Positions 1 through 10,041 of a stretch of DNA of 44,141 nt are shown piece by piece. Made by a program: the position numbers and the translations under genes. Source of the stretch: Nevskia sp. (GTDB taxonomy: Bacteria > Pseudomonadota > Gammaproteobacteria > Nevskiales > Nevskiaceae); contig JAUXYM010000103.1 in assembly GCA_030694365.1 (NCBI GenBank), positions 1 through 44,141 of the forward strand. The letters are read 5' to 3'. How positions within the stretch are numbered: the stretch's first letter is position 1; each line of letters starts with the position of its first letter. Under the pieces are notes generated by a model. The model was not told where the DNA came from and made no database searches. It saw only the letters and a program-made list of their open reading frames with translations.

Positions 1-17
1 CCGCCCGCCCGCCCGCC
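1..17. repeat. GCCC tetranucleotide microsatellite at window edge
   Basis: The window opens with four tandem copies of CCGC, running into CAGCCCGCGCGG. It lies inside the 3' part of the HAD phosphatase gene. A 4-base unit in a coding region shifts frame on every slip. The position at the very edge also fits an assembly break in low-complexity sequence. Confidence 0.6.
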
Positions 18-617
18 AGCCCGCGCGGCGCGCAAGCCATTCTCGGAGTCCTCGAAGGCCAGACAAGCTGTTGCCGGCAGGCCCAGCCACTCCAGCACCC
101 ATTGATAGATGTCGGGTGCCGGCTTCTTCGCCGGGACTACATCACCGGCGCCGATCACTTCGAACCAGGCACTGCTGCCCGGCACCAGTGAATGCTCGAG
201 CAGCACTGCGACGTTCTCCGGTGTGCTGGTGGTCGCAATCGCCAGCCGCAGGCCTGCCGCGCGCGCCTCGGCAATCAGCCGCGCAACACCGGGCCGCAGC
301 GGCAGCGCGCCGGCTGCGACGAGTTCCGAATAAAACGCGGTTTTCGCCTTGTGCAGACGGGCGATACGCTCGTCGATACCCGCCTCATCCAGCAGGGCCG
401 GATGATTTTGCGACAGGTAATAGAGAATGCGTTCCTTGCCGCCGGTGACTGCAAGCAGTTCACCGTAGCGCACCACATCCCAATGCCGGTCCAGCCCCGC
501 CGCCTCGAATGCCGCATTGAAAGCAATTCGGTGCCCGTCTCGTTCGGTGTCGGCCAGCGTGCCGTCGACATCGAAGATCAGTGCCTGCAAGTGAGCTTGC
601 AGCGGGACTGGAGTCAT
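1..617 (-). CDS. HAD-superfamily phosphatase (CbbY / beta-phosphoglucomutase-like), 3' end cut by window edge
   Basis: Predicted cytosolic sugar-phosphate or phosphoglycolate-type phosphatase; the substrate is not decidable. About 205 codons are visible from the ATG at 617. HAD motif I is FDVDGTLADTE (nucleophile D16, acid D18), motif II lies in the IATTSTPENV stretch, motif III in VPAKKPAPDIY, and motif IV is the acidic FEDSENGL. The helical cap sits between motifs I and II, as in CbbY proteins, which are usually about 220-250 residues, so only the last few tens of residues are missing. The start lies 16 bases beyond the stop of the winged-helix gene, which suggests co-transcription. The final visible codons fall in a GCCC tetranucleotide run and read as an Ala/Gly/Arg string instead of the hydrophobic strand expected after motif IV. 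The true sequence there may differ. Confidence 0.85.
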   Translation of the reverse strand, partial: MTPVPLQAHLQALIFDVDGTLADTERDGHRIAFNAAFEAAGLDRHWDVVRYGELLAVTGGKERILYYLSQNHPALLDEAGIDERIARLHKAKTAFYSELVAAGALPLRPGVARLIAEARAAGLRLAIATTSTPENVAVLLEHSLVPGSSAWFEVIGAGDVVPAKKPAPDIYQWVLEWLGLPATACLAFEDSENGLRAARAGGRAG

Positions 618-623
618 CGCATC

Positions 624-641
624 AGCTTTAGCTTTAGCTTT
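624..641. repeat. Three tandem AGCTTT hexamers at a gene junction
   Basis: Three perfect 6-bp units span the stop codon of the winged-helix gene (TAA at 636-634 on the minus strand) and the gap before the HAD start at 617. Read on the minus strand in the frame of the winged-helix gene, the repeat gives consecutive in-frame stops TAA, TAA and TGA. Slippage by one unit would therefore not extend the protein. Confidence 0.7.
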
Positions 642-1125
642 TGCCGGACAGGCGGCTCAGGTCGTCGATGACCGACTTCAGGATGCTCGACACCGGACCC
701 GGCAGCGAGCCGGCCAACTGATTCAGCACCATCAGCTTTTCATCGACCTTGTCGATCGGCGCGAGGCGCGCCATCAGCACGCCGAGCGCGCCCTTCAGAT
801 CGCCAGCGACCGGCGCGACGACCTTCTTGCTGCCGGGCTTGCGGCCTGGTTTCTTGCGAATCTTGCCTTCAGGGGCCACCACGACACTGGCTTCGCTGGC
901 GGCGGCACCGGTCAGCGTGTAACGCACCGAACGGCCTTCACGGGTGGTATCGACCACACCTTCCGACTTCAGCGCCTTCAGATTCAGATACAGCGAAGCT
1001 GGCGAGAAGCCGCCACGCTCGAGAATGTCCTGGGCGAGCATCGGGCCGGTGCCGAGCATCTCGACGATCCGCCCGCGAACTCCACTCTGACGCTTGCGAC
1101 GGGGGGAAGCGGTTTCCGATGTCAT
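634..1125 (-). CDS. Winged-helix DNA-binding protein with AT-hook-like linker
   Basis: I do not recognise a named family. About 163 residues from the ATG at 1125. After a basic start (SPRRKRQ), residues about 15-75 read as a winged helix: a helical pair, a recognition-type helix in FSPASLYLNLKALKSEGVV, and a wing in TREGRSVRYTLT. A basic linker with RKKPGRKPGSKK resembles an AT-hook, and the last about 60 residues form an amphipathic helical tail. It may be a nucleoid-associated or local regulator. I chose 1125 because a purine-rich GGCAGG sits about 8 bases upstream. An in-frame ATG at 1176 would add 17 mostly Lys-rich residues and has no visible ribosome site. The HAD phosphatase gene follows after 16 bases, probably in the same transcript. 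Confidence 0.65.
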   Translation of the reverse strand: MTSETASPRRKRQSGVRGRIVEMLGTGPMLAQDILERGGFSPASLYLNLKALKSEGVVDTTREGRSVRYTLTGAAASEASVVVAPEGKIRKKPGRKPGSKKVVAPVAGDLKGALGVLMARLAPIDKVDEKLMVLNQLAGSLPGPVSSILKSVIDDLSRLSGKS

Positions 1126-1545
1126 TACGTTGCCTGCCTTTTTGGAACGGGTTTTGGTTTTCAAGCTCAACTCCATGGGATGGACGCAACACGGTGCGTT
1201 CGTATTCGAATTCGGGCATCCACGCTGAATGGTATCTCAGTCCAAACATAAATATTGCCGAGTGCAATGAAATGAGTCGGGAAAGAAGCGCAGATAAATC
1301 ATCAATCATGGCCACCACCAAACGGTATCCGGCGGGTCGGCTGACGATCCGCAGAGGCCGTTCAGGGTTTTGCCAGCCCTTCGGCACCGCTCGGGTTTGC
1401 GAGTTCCGCCAAAGAGTGCGGGCAGGACCTAAGTCGGGGGCGCTGGCATTGCCTGTGCTGTAATAAGTGCGGACGGCTGGGGCTGATGCCCAGCCGTCTT
1501 GACCTCCCCTTCGTTCAACGATCCAGAACAGAAATCAACAGGACC
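1126..1545. other. Divergent intergenic region between winged-helix gene and pyruvate carboxylase
   Basis: About 420 bases without a convincing gene. It must hold promoters for both flanking genes, but I see no clean -35/-10 pair. A short AT-rich patch lies around 1245-1260 (AAACATAAATATTG), and a hairpin precedes pyc. Short open frames here lack ribosome sites and family resemblance. Confidence 0.6.
1472..1498 (+). promoter_or_regulatory. Perfect 10-bp hairpin in the pyc leader
   Basis: GACGGCTGGG, loop GCTGATG, CCCAGCCGTC form a perfect stem 48 bases before the pyc start. No T-run follows, so it is a weak terminator candidate. A leader structure or a dyad operator for pyc is possible. Confidence 0.5.
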
Positions 1546-4500
1546 ATGTCCATCGCCAAGCTGCTGGTCGCCAACCGTGGCGAAATCGCGATTCGCGTGA
1601 TGCGCGCCGCCGCTGAAATGGGCGTCCGCACCGTCTCGATCTACGCCCACGAAGATCGCTTCGCGCTGCACCGTTTCAAGGCCGACGAAAGTTATCTGGT
1701 CGGCGCCGGGCAGAAGCCGATCGCCGCCTATCTGGATATTCCGGACATCATCCGGATCGCCAGGAACGCCGGTGTCGACGCTATTCATCCCGGCTACGGC
1801 TTCCTGTCCGAGAACCCGACGTTTGCCGAAGCCTGTGCGGCAGCCGGCATTCTGTTCGTCGGGCCGAAGCCGGAAGTGCTGCGCGCGCTTGGCGACAAGG
1901 TGGCGGCGCGCGCCGCTGCCCAGGCTGCGAAGGTGCCGGTGCTGTCGGCCTCCCAGGCTTTGCCGCGTGATCTCGAGGAAGTGAAGAAGATTGCCGCCGA
2001 AATCGGCTATCCGGTGATGCTGAAAGCGAGTTGGGGCGGCGGCGGTCGGGGCATGCGGGCGATCGAAAACGAAGCGGAACTGCCGTCGGCGTTGGAGTCG
2101 GCGCGCCGGGAATCATTGGCGGCGTTCGGCAATGATGAAGCCTACTTCGAGAAGCTCATTCGGCGCGCCCGCCATGTCGAGGTGCAGGTGCTCGGCGATC
2201 AGCACGGCAATCTGATCCATCTGTTCGAGCGTGACTGCTCGGTGCAGCGCCGCAACCAGAAGGTGGTCGAGCGGGCACCAGCGCATTACCTGACAGCGGA
2301 ACGGCGAGTGGAGCTCTGCGATGCGGCGGTGCGCCTGTGCAAGCAGGTGGGTTACACCCATGCCGGCACCGTCGAATTCCTGATGGATGCCGATACCGAC
2401 AAGTTCTATTTCATCGAAGTCAATCCGCGCATCCAGGTCGAGCATACGGTTACCGAGGAAGTCACCGGTGTCGATATCGTCAAGGCGCAGATCAGAGTTT
2501 CCGAAGGCGCGATGATCGGTGCTGCGGACGGCCTGCTGCCGGCGCAGGACAAGGTCAAGCTCGATGGCTTCGCCTTGCAGTGCCGGGTCACCACCGAAGA
2601 TCCGGAAAATGGCTTCACGCCGGATTACGGCCGGATCATGGCGTATCGCAGCCCGGCCGGTTTCGGTCTGCGCCTCGATGGCGGCACTTCGTATTCGGGT
2701 GCGGTGATCACGCCGTATTACGATTCCCTGCTGGTCAAAGTGACGGCTTGGGCGCCGACCGCACTGGAGGCGATTGCACGCATGGATCGCGCACTGCGCG
2801 AATTCCGCATTCGTGGTGTTTCGACCAATCTGCAGTTCCTCGAAAACGTCATCCTGCATCCGCTGTTCAAGTCCGGCGATTGCACCACGCGTTTCATCGA
2901 CACCACACCGGAACTGTTCCGCTTCACCCCGCGCCGCGATCGCGCCACCAAGGTGCTGCGCTTCATTGGCGATGTCGCGGTCAACGGCAATCCGGAGATG
3001 AAGGGGCGCAAGGTGCCGGAAGGCATTCTCGCCTTGCCGCTGAAGCCGAAAGTGGACTTGATGACGCCAGTGCCGAAAGGCTTGCGTGACGAACTGAAGG
3101 CGCGCGGTCCGAAAGGCTTTGCCGACTGGATCAAGGGGCAGCCGAACGTGTTGTTGACCGATACGACGATGCGCGATGCCCATCAGAGTCTGTTCGCAAC
3201 CCGCATGCGCACGCGGGACATGGTCGACATCGCGCCGTATTACGCGCGGCTGGTGCCGGGTCTGCTGTCGCTGGAGTGCTGGGGTGGTGCGACCTTCGAC
3301 GTGGCGATGCGCTTTCTGAAGGAAGACCCCTGGCAGCGTCTGGCGATGCTGCGCGCTGCCATACCGAATATTCCATTCCAGATGCTGCTGCGTTCGGCGA
3401 ATGCGGTGGGCTACACCAACTACCCGGACAATGTCGTCGAATACTTCGTGAGCCAGGCGGCGAAGAATGGAATCGACATCTTCCGCGTCTTCGATTCGCT
3501 GAACGCGGTCGACAACATGCGGGTGGCGATGGATGCGGTCATTGCCAGCGGTGCCGTCTGCGAAGGCACCATCTGCTACACCGGCGATCTGTTCGATAGC
3601 ACGCGGCCGAAATACAAGCTCAAGTACTACGTCGACATGGCGAAGCAGCTTGAGAAAGCCGGCGCGCACATCCTCGGCATCAAGGACATGGCCGGCATCT
3701 GCAAGCCGCGCGCGGCGCGCGAACTGGTCAAGGCGCTGAAGAACGAGATCGGCCTACCGATCCACTTCCACACCCACGACACCAGCGGCATCGCTGCCGC
3801 CAGCGTGCTGGCCGCGATCGACGCCGGTTGCGATGCCGTGGACGGCGCGATGGACGCGATGTCCGGGCTCACCTCGCAGCCGAATCTCGGTGCGATTGCG
3901 GCGGCGCTATCCGGTTCCGAGCGCGACCCTCTTGTCGATTTCGACGCCATGCAGTCGCTGTCCGACTACTGGGAAGGCGCACGTCGTTACTACGCGCCGT
4001 TCGAGGCCGATATCCGCTCCGGCACCGCCGATGTCTATCGCCACGAGATGCCGGGCGGCCAGTACACCAATCTGCGCGAGCAGGGTCGGGCGCTCGGTCT
4101 GGAAGCGCGCTGGCCGGAAGTGTCGCGTGCCTATGCGGCGGTGAACCAGTTGTTCGGCGACATCGTCAAGGTCACGCCGACCTCGAAAGTGGTCGGTGAC
4201 ATGGCGCTGTTCATGGTCGGCAACGGCTTGACGCCGGACGACGTCAACAATCCGGATCGCGATATCGATTTCCCGGAATCAGTGGTGTCCTTGTTCAAGG
4301 GCGAACTCGGCGTGCCGCCGGATGGCTGGCCGAAAGCGCTGCAGGCGAAGATACTCAAAGGCAAGCCGCCGCTGGTGGGGCGACCGGGTGCGTCGATGCC
4401 GCCGGTCGATCTCGCCAATGCCAGGATCGAGGCCGAGAAACTGGTCGGTGAAGCGATGAGCGATGCCGATCTCGCGTCCTATCTGATGTACCCGAAAGTG

Positions 4501-4986
4501 TTCCGTGACTTTGTCGAGCATCGCAAGCTGTACGGCGACGTCTCGACCCTGCCGACGCCGACCTTCTTCTATGGCCTGAAGGACCAGGAAGAGATCAATG
4601 TCGACATCGACACCGGCAAGACCCTGGTGGTTCGCCTGCAGAGCCGCACCGATTTCGAAGACGAAGGCATCGTCAAGCTGTTCTTCGAACTGAACGGGCA
4701 GTCGCGCCTGGTGCGCGTGCCGAAGGCCGGTGCGACGGCATCGTTCGAAACGCCGAAGGCCGATGAGGGCGATGCCAGCCACGTCGGCGCGCCAATGCCG
4801 GGCATGGTGGTCCGGGTCGCGGTGCAGAAGGGCCAGGTGGTCGCCAAGGGCGAGCCGCTGCTGGCGTTGGAAGCGATGAAGATGGAAACCGTGCTCGGCG
4901 CGCCGCGCGACGGCAAGGTCAAGGCCATCCACGTCAAGCCAGGCTCGACGGTGAACACGCGCGACCTGCTGATCGAACTCGAATGA
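1546..4986 (+). CDS. pyc: Pyruvate carboxylase, single-chain biotin enzyme
   Basis: Converts pyruvate, bicarbonate and ATP to oxaloacetate for anaplerosis in the cytosol. The 1146 residues match the single-chain family. Residues 1-450 are biotin carboxylase, starting KLLVANRGEIAIRVMRAA, with the Gly-rich ATP-grasp loop KASWGGGGRGMR and FIEVNPRIQVEHTVTE. About 530-800 is the HMGL-like carboxyltransferase, with LLTDTTMRDAHQSL, GIKDMAGICKP and metal ligands in HFHTHDTSG. About 850-1040 is the conserved PYC/OADA domain. From about 1075 the biotinyl domain carries EAMKMET, with biotin on K1112. I use the ATG at 1546: AGGA lies about 6 bases upstream and the protein then begins at the usual place. 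An in-frame ATG at 1486 falls inside the leader hairpin. Several gammaproteobacteria use a two-subunit form instead. Confidence 0.96.
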   Translation: MSIAKLLVANRGEIAIRVMRAAAEMGVRTVSIYAHEDRFALHRFKADESYLVGAGQKPIAAYLDIPDIIRIARNAGVDAIHPGYGFLSENPTFAEACAAAGILFVGPKPEVLRALGDKVAARAAAQAAKVPVLSASQALPRDLEEVKKIAAEIGYPVMLKASWGGGGRGMRAIENEAELPSALESARRESLAAFGNDEAYFEKLIRRARHVEVQVLGDQHGNLIHLFERDCSVQRRNQKVVERAPAHYLTAERRVELCDAAVRLCKQVGYTHAGTVEFLMDADTDKFYFIEVNPRIQVEHTVTEEVTGVDIVKAQIRVSEGAMIGAADGLLPAQDKVKLDGFALQCRVTTEDPENGFTPDYGRIMAYRSPAGFGLRLDGGTSYSGAVITPYYDSLLVKVTAWAPTALEAIARMDRALREFRIRGVSTNLQFLENVILHPLFKSGDCTTRFIDTTPELFRFTPRRDRATKVLRFIGDVAVNGNPEMKGRKVPEGILALPLKPKVDLMTPVPKGLRDELKARGPKGFADWIKGQPNVLLTDTTMRDAHQSLFATRMRTRDMVDIAPYYARLVPGLLSLECWGGATFDVAMRFLKEDPWQRLAMLRAAIPNIPFQMLLRSANAVGYTNYPDNVVEYFVSQAAKNGIDIFRVFDSLNAVDNMRVAMDAVIASGAVCEGTICYTGDLFDSTRPKYKLKYYVDMAKQLEKAGAHILGIKDMAGICKPRAARELVKALKNEIGLPIHFHTHDTSGIAAASVLAAIDAGCDAVDGAMDAMSGLTSQPNLGAIAAALSGSERDPLVDFDAMQSLSDYWEGARRYYAPFEADIRSGTADVYRHEMPGGQYTNLREQGRALGLEARWPEVSRAYAAVNQLFGDIVKVTPTSKVVGDMALFMVGNGLTPDDVNNPDRDIDFPESVVSLFKGELGVPPDGWPKALQAKILKGKPPLVGRPGASMPPVDLANARIEAEKLVGEAMSDADLASYLMYPKVFRDFVEHRKLYGDVSTLPTPTFFYGLKDQEEINVDIDTGKTLVVRLQSRTDFEDEGIVKLFFELNGQSRLVRVPKAGATASFETPKADEGDASHVGAPMPGMVVRVAVQKGQVVAKGEPLLALEAMKMETVLGAPRDGKVKAIHVKPGSTVNTRDLLIELE

Positions 4987-5035
4987 AACATCTTGACGCC
5001 TCAGCTGCCACTGGCGGCACGTTAAACTTGTCGAT

Positions 5036-5995
5036 ATGACCTACTCACGCATCGTCGGTACCGGCAGCTATCTGCCGAAGCGCATCGTCACCAATCGCGA
5101 GCTCGAAGACCGCATCGAGACCAGTGACGACTGGATCGTCAGCATGACCGGCATCGAGGCGCGCCACGTCGCTGCCGATGACGAAATGACCAGCGATCTG
5201 GCGCTGCACGCCGCCCAGGCGGCGATGGTCGCTGCCGGCGTGACCGCCGACGACATCGACCTGATCATCGTCGCGACCACCACGCCGGACATGGTGTTTC
5301 CGTCGACGGCCTGCCTGGTGCAGGCCAAGCTCGGTGTCACCAAGGGCGCGGCTTTCGACGTGCAGGCGGTCTGCACCGGTTTCATCTACGGGCTGGCGAT
5401 CGCCGACAAGCTGGTGGCCTGCGGTCAGCACAAGTGCGCGCTGGTGATCGGCGCCGAAGTGTTCTCGCGGATCCTCGACTGGAACGATCGCCGCACCTGC
5501 GTGCTGTTCGGCGACGGTGCCGGTGCGGTGGTGCTGAAGACTTCCGATGCGCCAGGCATCCTGTCCTCGCATCTGCATGCCGATGGCAGTTTCAGCCACA
5601 TCCTGAAAGTGCCGGGCGGCATCAGTGGCGGCCAGCTGCGCGGCTCGCCGTATCTGGAGATGGACGGCCAGGCGGTCTACCGCGTCGCCGTGAAATCCCT
5701 GAGCGAATGTGCGCAGGAAGCGCTGGAGAAGAACAATCTGAAGGCTTCGGCGCTGGACTGGTACGTGCCGCACCAGGCCAATATCCGCATCATCAATACG
5801 CTGGCCGACAAGGTTGGCGTGCCCAAGGAGAAGGTCGTCATCACCGTGGCCCGGCAGGGCAATACCTCGGCGGCGTCGGTGCCCTTGGCGCTGGACGCGG
5901 CAGTCAAGGATGGCCGCATCAAGCCCAGCGATCTGGTGATGCTGCAGGGCGTCGGTGGTGGCATGACCTGGGGCACGGTGCTGCTGCGCTGGTAG
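5036..5995 (+). CDS. fabH: 3-oxoacyl-ACP synthase III (KASIII)
   Basis: Condenses acyl-CoA with malonyl-ACP to initiate type II fatty-acid synthesis in the cytosol. 319 residues, the usual length. The catalytic triad is visible: C113 in [10 protein letters not shown]246 in [10 protein letters not shown] and N276 in RQGNTSAAS. The C-terminal [12 protein letters not shown] motif is typical. It lies 49 bases after pyc. No clear Shine-Dalgarno precedes the ATG; TTAAACT a few bases upstream could be a -10 element, giving a very short leader or leaderless message, but no matching -35 is obvious. Being outside the usual plsX-fabH-fabD cluster, it may be a secondary or pathway-specific KASIII. Residues and length fit FabH better than chalcone-like homologues. 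Confidence 0.92.
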   Translation: MTYSRIVGTGSYLPKRIVTNRELEDRIETSDDWIVSMTGIEARHVAADDEMTSDLALHAAQAAMVAAGVTADDIDLIIVATTTPDMVFPSTACLVQAKLGVTKGAAFDVQAVCTGFIYGLAIADKLVACGQHKCALVIGAEVFSRILDWNDRRTCVLFGDGAGAVVLKTSDAPGILSSHLHADGSFSHILKVPGGISGGQLRGSPYLEMDGQAVYRVAVKSLSECAQEALEKNNLKASALDWYVPHQANIRIINTLADKVGVPKEKVVITVARQGNTSAASVPLALDAAVKDGRIKPSDLVMLQGVGGGMTWGTVLLRW

Positions 5996-6037
5996 ACGCA
6001 GGTCCGCAGTCGATTGGGCAGTCGGTTGGGGTCAGGT

Positions 6038-6808
6038 TCAGAAGAACTGCCGGCTGATGGTGATCGCCGTGAACGCCCCGAGGCCGATGCTGAGCAAGCC
6101 GATCGCAATGGTCAGCAGCCGGTGCAGGCGCAGCATCGAGCCAGCCGACAGCCGCAGCGGCACCGCGATCAGGGTCGACAGCACGGCCATGCCGAGCATC
6201 GCGCCGACCCCGAACAGCAAGATGTAGAGCAGGCCAGCGGCCAGCGATTCCGCCGCGCCGAGACTCAGCGCGATCAGCGCCGCAGAGCCGGCCATGCCGT
6301 GCATCATCCCGACCAGCAAGGCACGTAGCGGCAGCATCGGCGGATGGCGGTGGATGTGCGGCAGCGCCTCATGCGGTCGCGCCGCCAGCGGCCGGAACTG
6401 CATGGCCGCAAACGACGCGCTGCCATCCCCCACGAGCGGCTGACGATGGCTGTGTTCGTGCAGATGCGCCGGCTCGCCAGGTGCGTGGCAATGCGCGTGA
6501 AAGTGAGGACGCTCGACGAATGTCCGGCGCAGCACATCGGCACCGAGCACGATCAGCATCAGGCAGACCGCCAGTTCCAGCATCTGTTCGAAGTGCGGTG
6601 GCAGCGCCTGTTCCAGCACCAGCACGAAGCTGCCGATCAGGAGCAGGGTCAAGGTATGGCCGACGCCCCAGGCCAGGCCTTGGCGCAGCGCTTCCGGCAA
6701 GGTGCCGTGACGGGTCGCCAGCGTGGCGACGGCGGCCAGATGATCGGCCTCGGTCGCATGGCGCAGGCCGAGCAGGAAACCGAGAACGAGGGTCGAAGTA
6801 CCGGTCAC
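6038..6808 (-). CDS. NicO/UreH-like nickel-cobalt transporter family membrane protein
   Basis: Predicted inner-membrane divalent-metal (Ni/Co) transporter. 256 residues with about six membrane segments. The first carries the NiCoT-type signature RHATEADHLAAV (H-x4-DH), which in this family binds the metal. Between the third and fourth segments lies a His-rich loop (HFHAHCHAPGEPAHLHEHSH and further His), like the cytoplasmic metal loops of RcnA/UreH proteins. The fourth segment has GMMHGMAGSAAL. The start is GTG at 6808, with no good ribosome site. It converges on fabH with a 42-base gap and no visible terminator. No urease or hydrogenase gene is in the window, so import versus efflux cannot be decided. 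Confidence 0.75.
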   Translation of the reverse strand: MTGTSTLVLGFLLGLRHATEADHLAAVATLATRHGTLPEALRQGLAWGVGHTLTLLLIGSFVLVLEQALPPHFEQMLELAVCLMLIVLGADVLRRTFVERPHFHAHCHAPGEPAHLHEHSHRQPLVGDGSASFAAMQFRPLAARPHEALPHIHRHPPMLPLRALLVGMMHGMAGSAALIALSLGAAESLAAGLLYILLFGVGAMLGMAVLSTLIAVPLRLSAGSMLRLHRLLTIAIGLLSIGLGAFTAITISRQFF

Positions 6809-6972
6809 GGTTGGGAGGCATCATCCGGCAGCGAAAGGGGCGGCTCTTGCGGCTTGCTGCCGTGATGACCGTGATCGCAGCATAGCGTCAATGCTCGCCT
6901 GTTCCGGGTGCCGGTGGTGCGAGGAGAAGGAATGATCCAGGGCAGGTGCCTGACCCCTGTTTGACATCCCGT

Positions 6973-7001
6973 TTGACCTCTCGGGGCGGCAAAACTAGAA
7001 T
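6973..7001 (+). promoter_or_regulatory. Sigma70 promoter of rplU-rpmA
   Basis: TTGACC, a 17-base spacer, then TAGAAT. Transcription would start near 7008, leaving a leader of about 90 bases before rplU. In E. coli, leader structures on ribosomal-protein messages are often targets of feedback control; none is proven here. Confidence 0.75.
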
Positions 7002-7095
7002 ACCGGGTTCACGGGGCTGCTCGCGTTGGCGTGTCGTTGCGTTCGAGCCTTACAAAAGCAAATAGACAGCAGTATTTTTCTTTGGAGTATCAAGC

Positions 7096-7407
7096 ATGTA
7101 CGCAGTCATCAAGACTGGTGGCAAGCAGTACCGGGTCACCCCGGGCGAGTCCCTCAAGGTTGAAACGATCGTCGCCAATGTCGGCGATGTGATCAGCTTC
7201 AGCGAAGTGCTGATGGTTGCCGATGGCGAAGCCATCACCATCGGTGCGCCGATGGTTGCAGGTGCCGTCGTCAAGGCGGAAGTCACCGCCCACGGCCGCG
7301 GCGACAAGATCCGCATCATCAAGCACCGCCGCCGCAAGCATTACCACAAGGAAATGGGCCACCGGCAGAATTACACGGCGATCACGATCACGGAGATCAC
7401 CGCTTAA
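7096..7407 (+). CDS. rplU: 50S ribosomal protein L21
   Basis: Component of the large ribosomal subunit that binds 23S rRNA. 103 residues, the standard length, beginning [14 protein letters not shown] with the basic stretch [20 protein letters not shown] that contacts rRNA. TTGGAGT about 10 bases upstream is the ribosome site. It is the first gene of the rplU-rpmA pair, behind the promoter at 6973-7001, with rpmA starting 30 bases later. Confidence 0.98.
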   Translation: MYAVIKTGGKQYRVTPGESLKVETIVANVGDVISFSEVLMVADGEAITIGAPMVAGAVVKAEVTAHGRGDKIRIIKHRRRKHYHKEMGHRQNYTAITITEITA

Positions 7408-7437
7408 TCGCGGTGTTCTTGAAGAAGGAGTACAGAA

Positions 7438-7695
7438 ATGGCACACAAGAAAGCAGGCGGATCAACCCGTAACGGTCGCGATTCGCAGTCCAAGCGCCTC
7501 GGCGTCAAGCGCTTCGGCGGCGAAGCGGTGATCGCCGGCAACATCATCATCCGCCAGCGCGGTACCCAGGTTCACCCGGGCCTGAACTGCGGCATCGGCA
7601 CCGACCACACGCTGTTCGCGAAGGCCGATGGCCACGTGAAGTTCGTGGTCCGTGGTCCGAACAGCCGCAAGTTCGTCGACATCGTCGCGGCCTGA
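7438..7695 (+). CDS. rpmA: 50S ribosomal protein L27
   Basis: Large-subunit protein whose N-terminus reaches the peptidyl-transferase centre. 85 residues, starting [16 protein letters not shown], the canonical form with no N-terminal leader needing cleavage. GAAGAAGGAG upstream is a strong ribosome site. Second gene after rplU; a terminator follows at 7712. Confidence 0.98.
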   Translation: MAHKKAGGSTRNGRDSQSKRLGVKRFGGEAVIAGNIIIRQRGTQVHPGLNCGIGTDHTLFAKADGHVKFVVRGPNSRKFVDIVAA

Positions 7696-7711
7696 TCCGC
7701 ACCGATGTTGC

Positions 7712-7744
7712 GACAAGGCCCCGCACGACGGGGCCTTGTCATTT
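7712..7744 (+). terminator. Hairpin terminator after rpmA
   Basis: Perfect 12-bp stem GACAAGGCCCCG / CGGGGCCTTGTC around the loop CACGA, followed by ATTTG. The stem is strong and the T-tract short. It separates rplU-rpmA from obgE. Confidence 0.8.
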
Positions 7745-7758
7745 GAAGTCCCCGATGA

Positions 7759-8901
<1,143 letters not shown>

Positions 8902-8904
8902 ACC

Positions 8905-10041
8905 ATGACGCAGAACAAGAGCCGTGAGGCGCTGAATACCAGTCGTCGCTGGGTCATCAAGGTCGGCAGCGCGATGGTCACCGCCCGTGGTCGCGGGCTG
9001 GACCGGGAAGCGATCGCCGACTGGTGTACGCAGATCGCCGCCCTTCGTGCCCAGGGCCGGCAGATCGTGCTGGTGTCTTCCGGCGCGGTCGCCGAAGGCA
9101 TGGCGCGGCTCGGCTTGCCGAAGCGCCCGACCACCTTGCACGCGCTGCAGGCCACGGCGGCAGTCGGCCAGATGGGTCTGGTGCGCGCCTATGAAACCGA
9201 GTTCGAGAAGCATGGCATCCGCGCCGCGCAGATCCTGCTGACTCACGACGATGTCTCCGATCGCGGTCGTTATCTGAATGCGCGCGGCACCTTGAACACC
9301 CTGCTGGAACTGGGCGTGGTGCCAGTCGTCAACGAGAACGACACGGTCGCCACCGACGAGATCCGGTTAGGTGACAACGACACGCTGGGCGCGCTGACCG
9401 TCAACCTGATCGAAGCCGATCTGCTGGTGATCCTGACCGACCAGCAGGGCCTGTACGACTCCGATCCGCGAACCAACCCGGACGCCAAGCTGCTATCCGA
9501 AGCCGATCTGTCCGACCCCAACCTCGGCGGCATGGCTGGCGACAGCAAGGGCGAACTCGGCCGTGGCGGCATGCGCACCAAGCTGACCGCCGCGCACTGG
9601 GCGGCCCGCTCGGGTGCCTCGACGGTGATCGCTTACGGCCGCGAGCCGGACGCGCTGCTGAAGATCGCCCGCGGCGTGTCGATCGGCACCCTGCTGAAGC
9701 CGGCGCAGTCGGTGATGGCCTCGCGCAAGCGCTGGATCGCCGGACAACTGCAGGTTCGTGGCCGGCTGACTTTGGACGACGGTGCCGTGAAAGTGCTGCG
9801 CGAACAGGGCCGCAGCCTGCTGCCGGTCGGCGTGCGCCACGTCAACGGCGAGTTCGATCGTGGCGATCTGGTGCTCTGCCTCGATCTCGACGGCCGCGAA
9901 ATCGCCCGGGGCTTGAGCAACTACGGCGCCAGCGAAGCGACCCGCATCATCGGTGCGCCGAGTGCCGAGATCGAAAGCCGCCTCGGTTATCCAGGCGAGC
10001 CGGAGCTGATCCATCGCGACAACCTGGTGCTGACCGCCTGA
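8905..10041 (+). CDS. proB: Glutamate 5-kinase
   Basis: Phosphorylates L-glutamate to gamma-glutamyl phosphate, the first step of proline synthesis. 378 residues. The amino-acid-kinase domain shows [44 protein letters not shown] and [13 protein letters not shown] domain occupies about the last 100 residues, as in E. coli ProB. It is 3 bases from obgE, so the two are probably co-transcribed. proA is not in the window. Confidence 0.96.
   Translation: MTQNKSREALNTSRRWVIKVGSAMVTARGRGLDREAIADWCTQIAALRAQGRQIVLVSSGAVAEGMARLGLPKRPTTLHALQATAAVGQMGLVRAYETEFEKHGIRAAQILLTHDDVSDRGRYLNARGTLNTLLELGVVPVVNENDTVATDEIRLGDNDTLGALTVNLIEADLLVILTDQQGLYDSDPRTNPDAKLLSEADLSDPNLGGMAGDSKGELGRGGMRTKLTAAHWAARSGASTVIAYGREPDALLKIARGVSIGTLLKPAQSVMASRKRWIAGQLQVRGRLTLDDGAVKVLREQGRSLLPVGVRHVNGEFDRGDLVLCLDLDGREIARGLSNYGASEATRIIGAPSAEIESRLGYPGEPELIHRDNLVLTA

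Noticed and set aside
1119-1463. 114-codon plus-strand frame before pyc
   Set aside because: Overlaps the start of the winged-helix gene on the other strand, has no ribosome site and no family resemblance.
2113-3669. 518-codon open frame opposite pyc
   Set aside because: Antisense shadow of a highly conserved biotin enzyme, without motifs.
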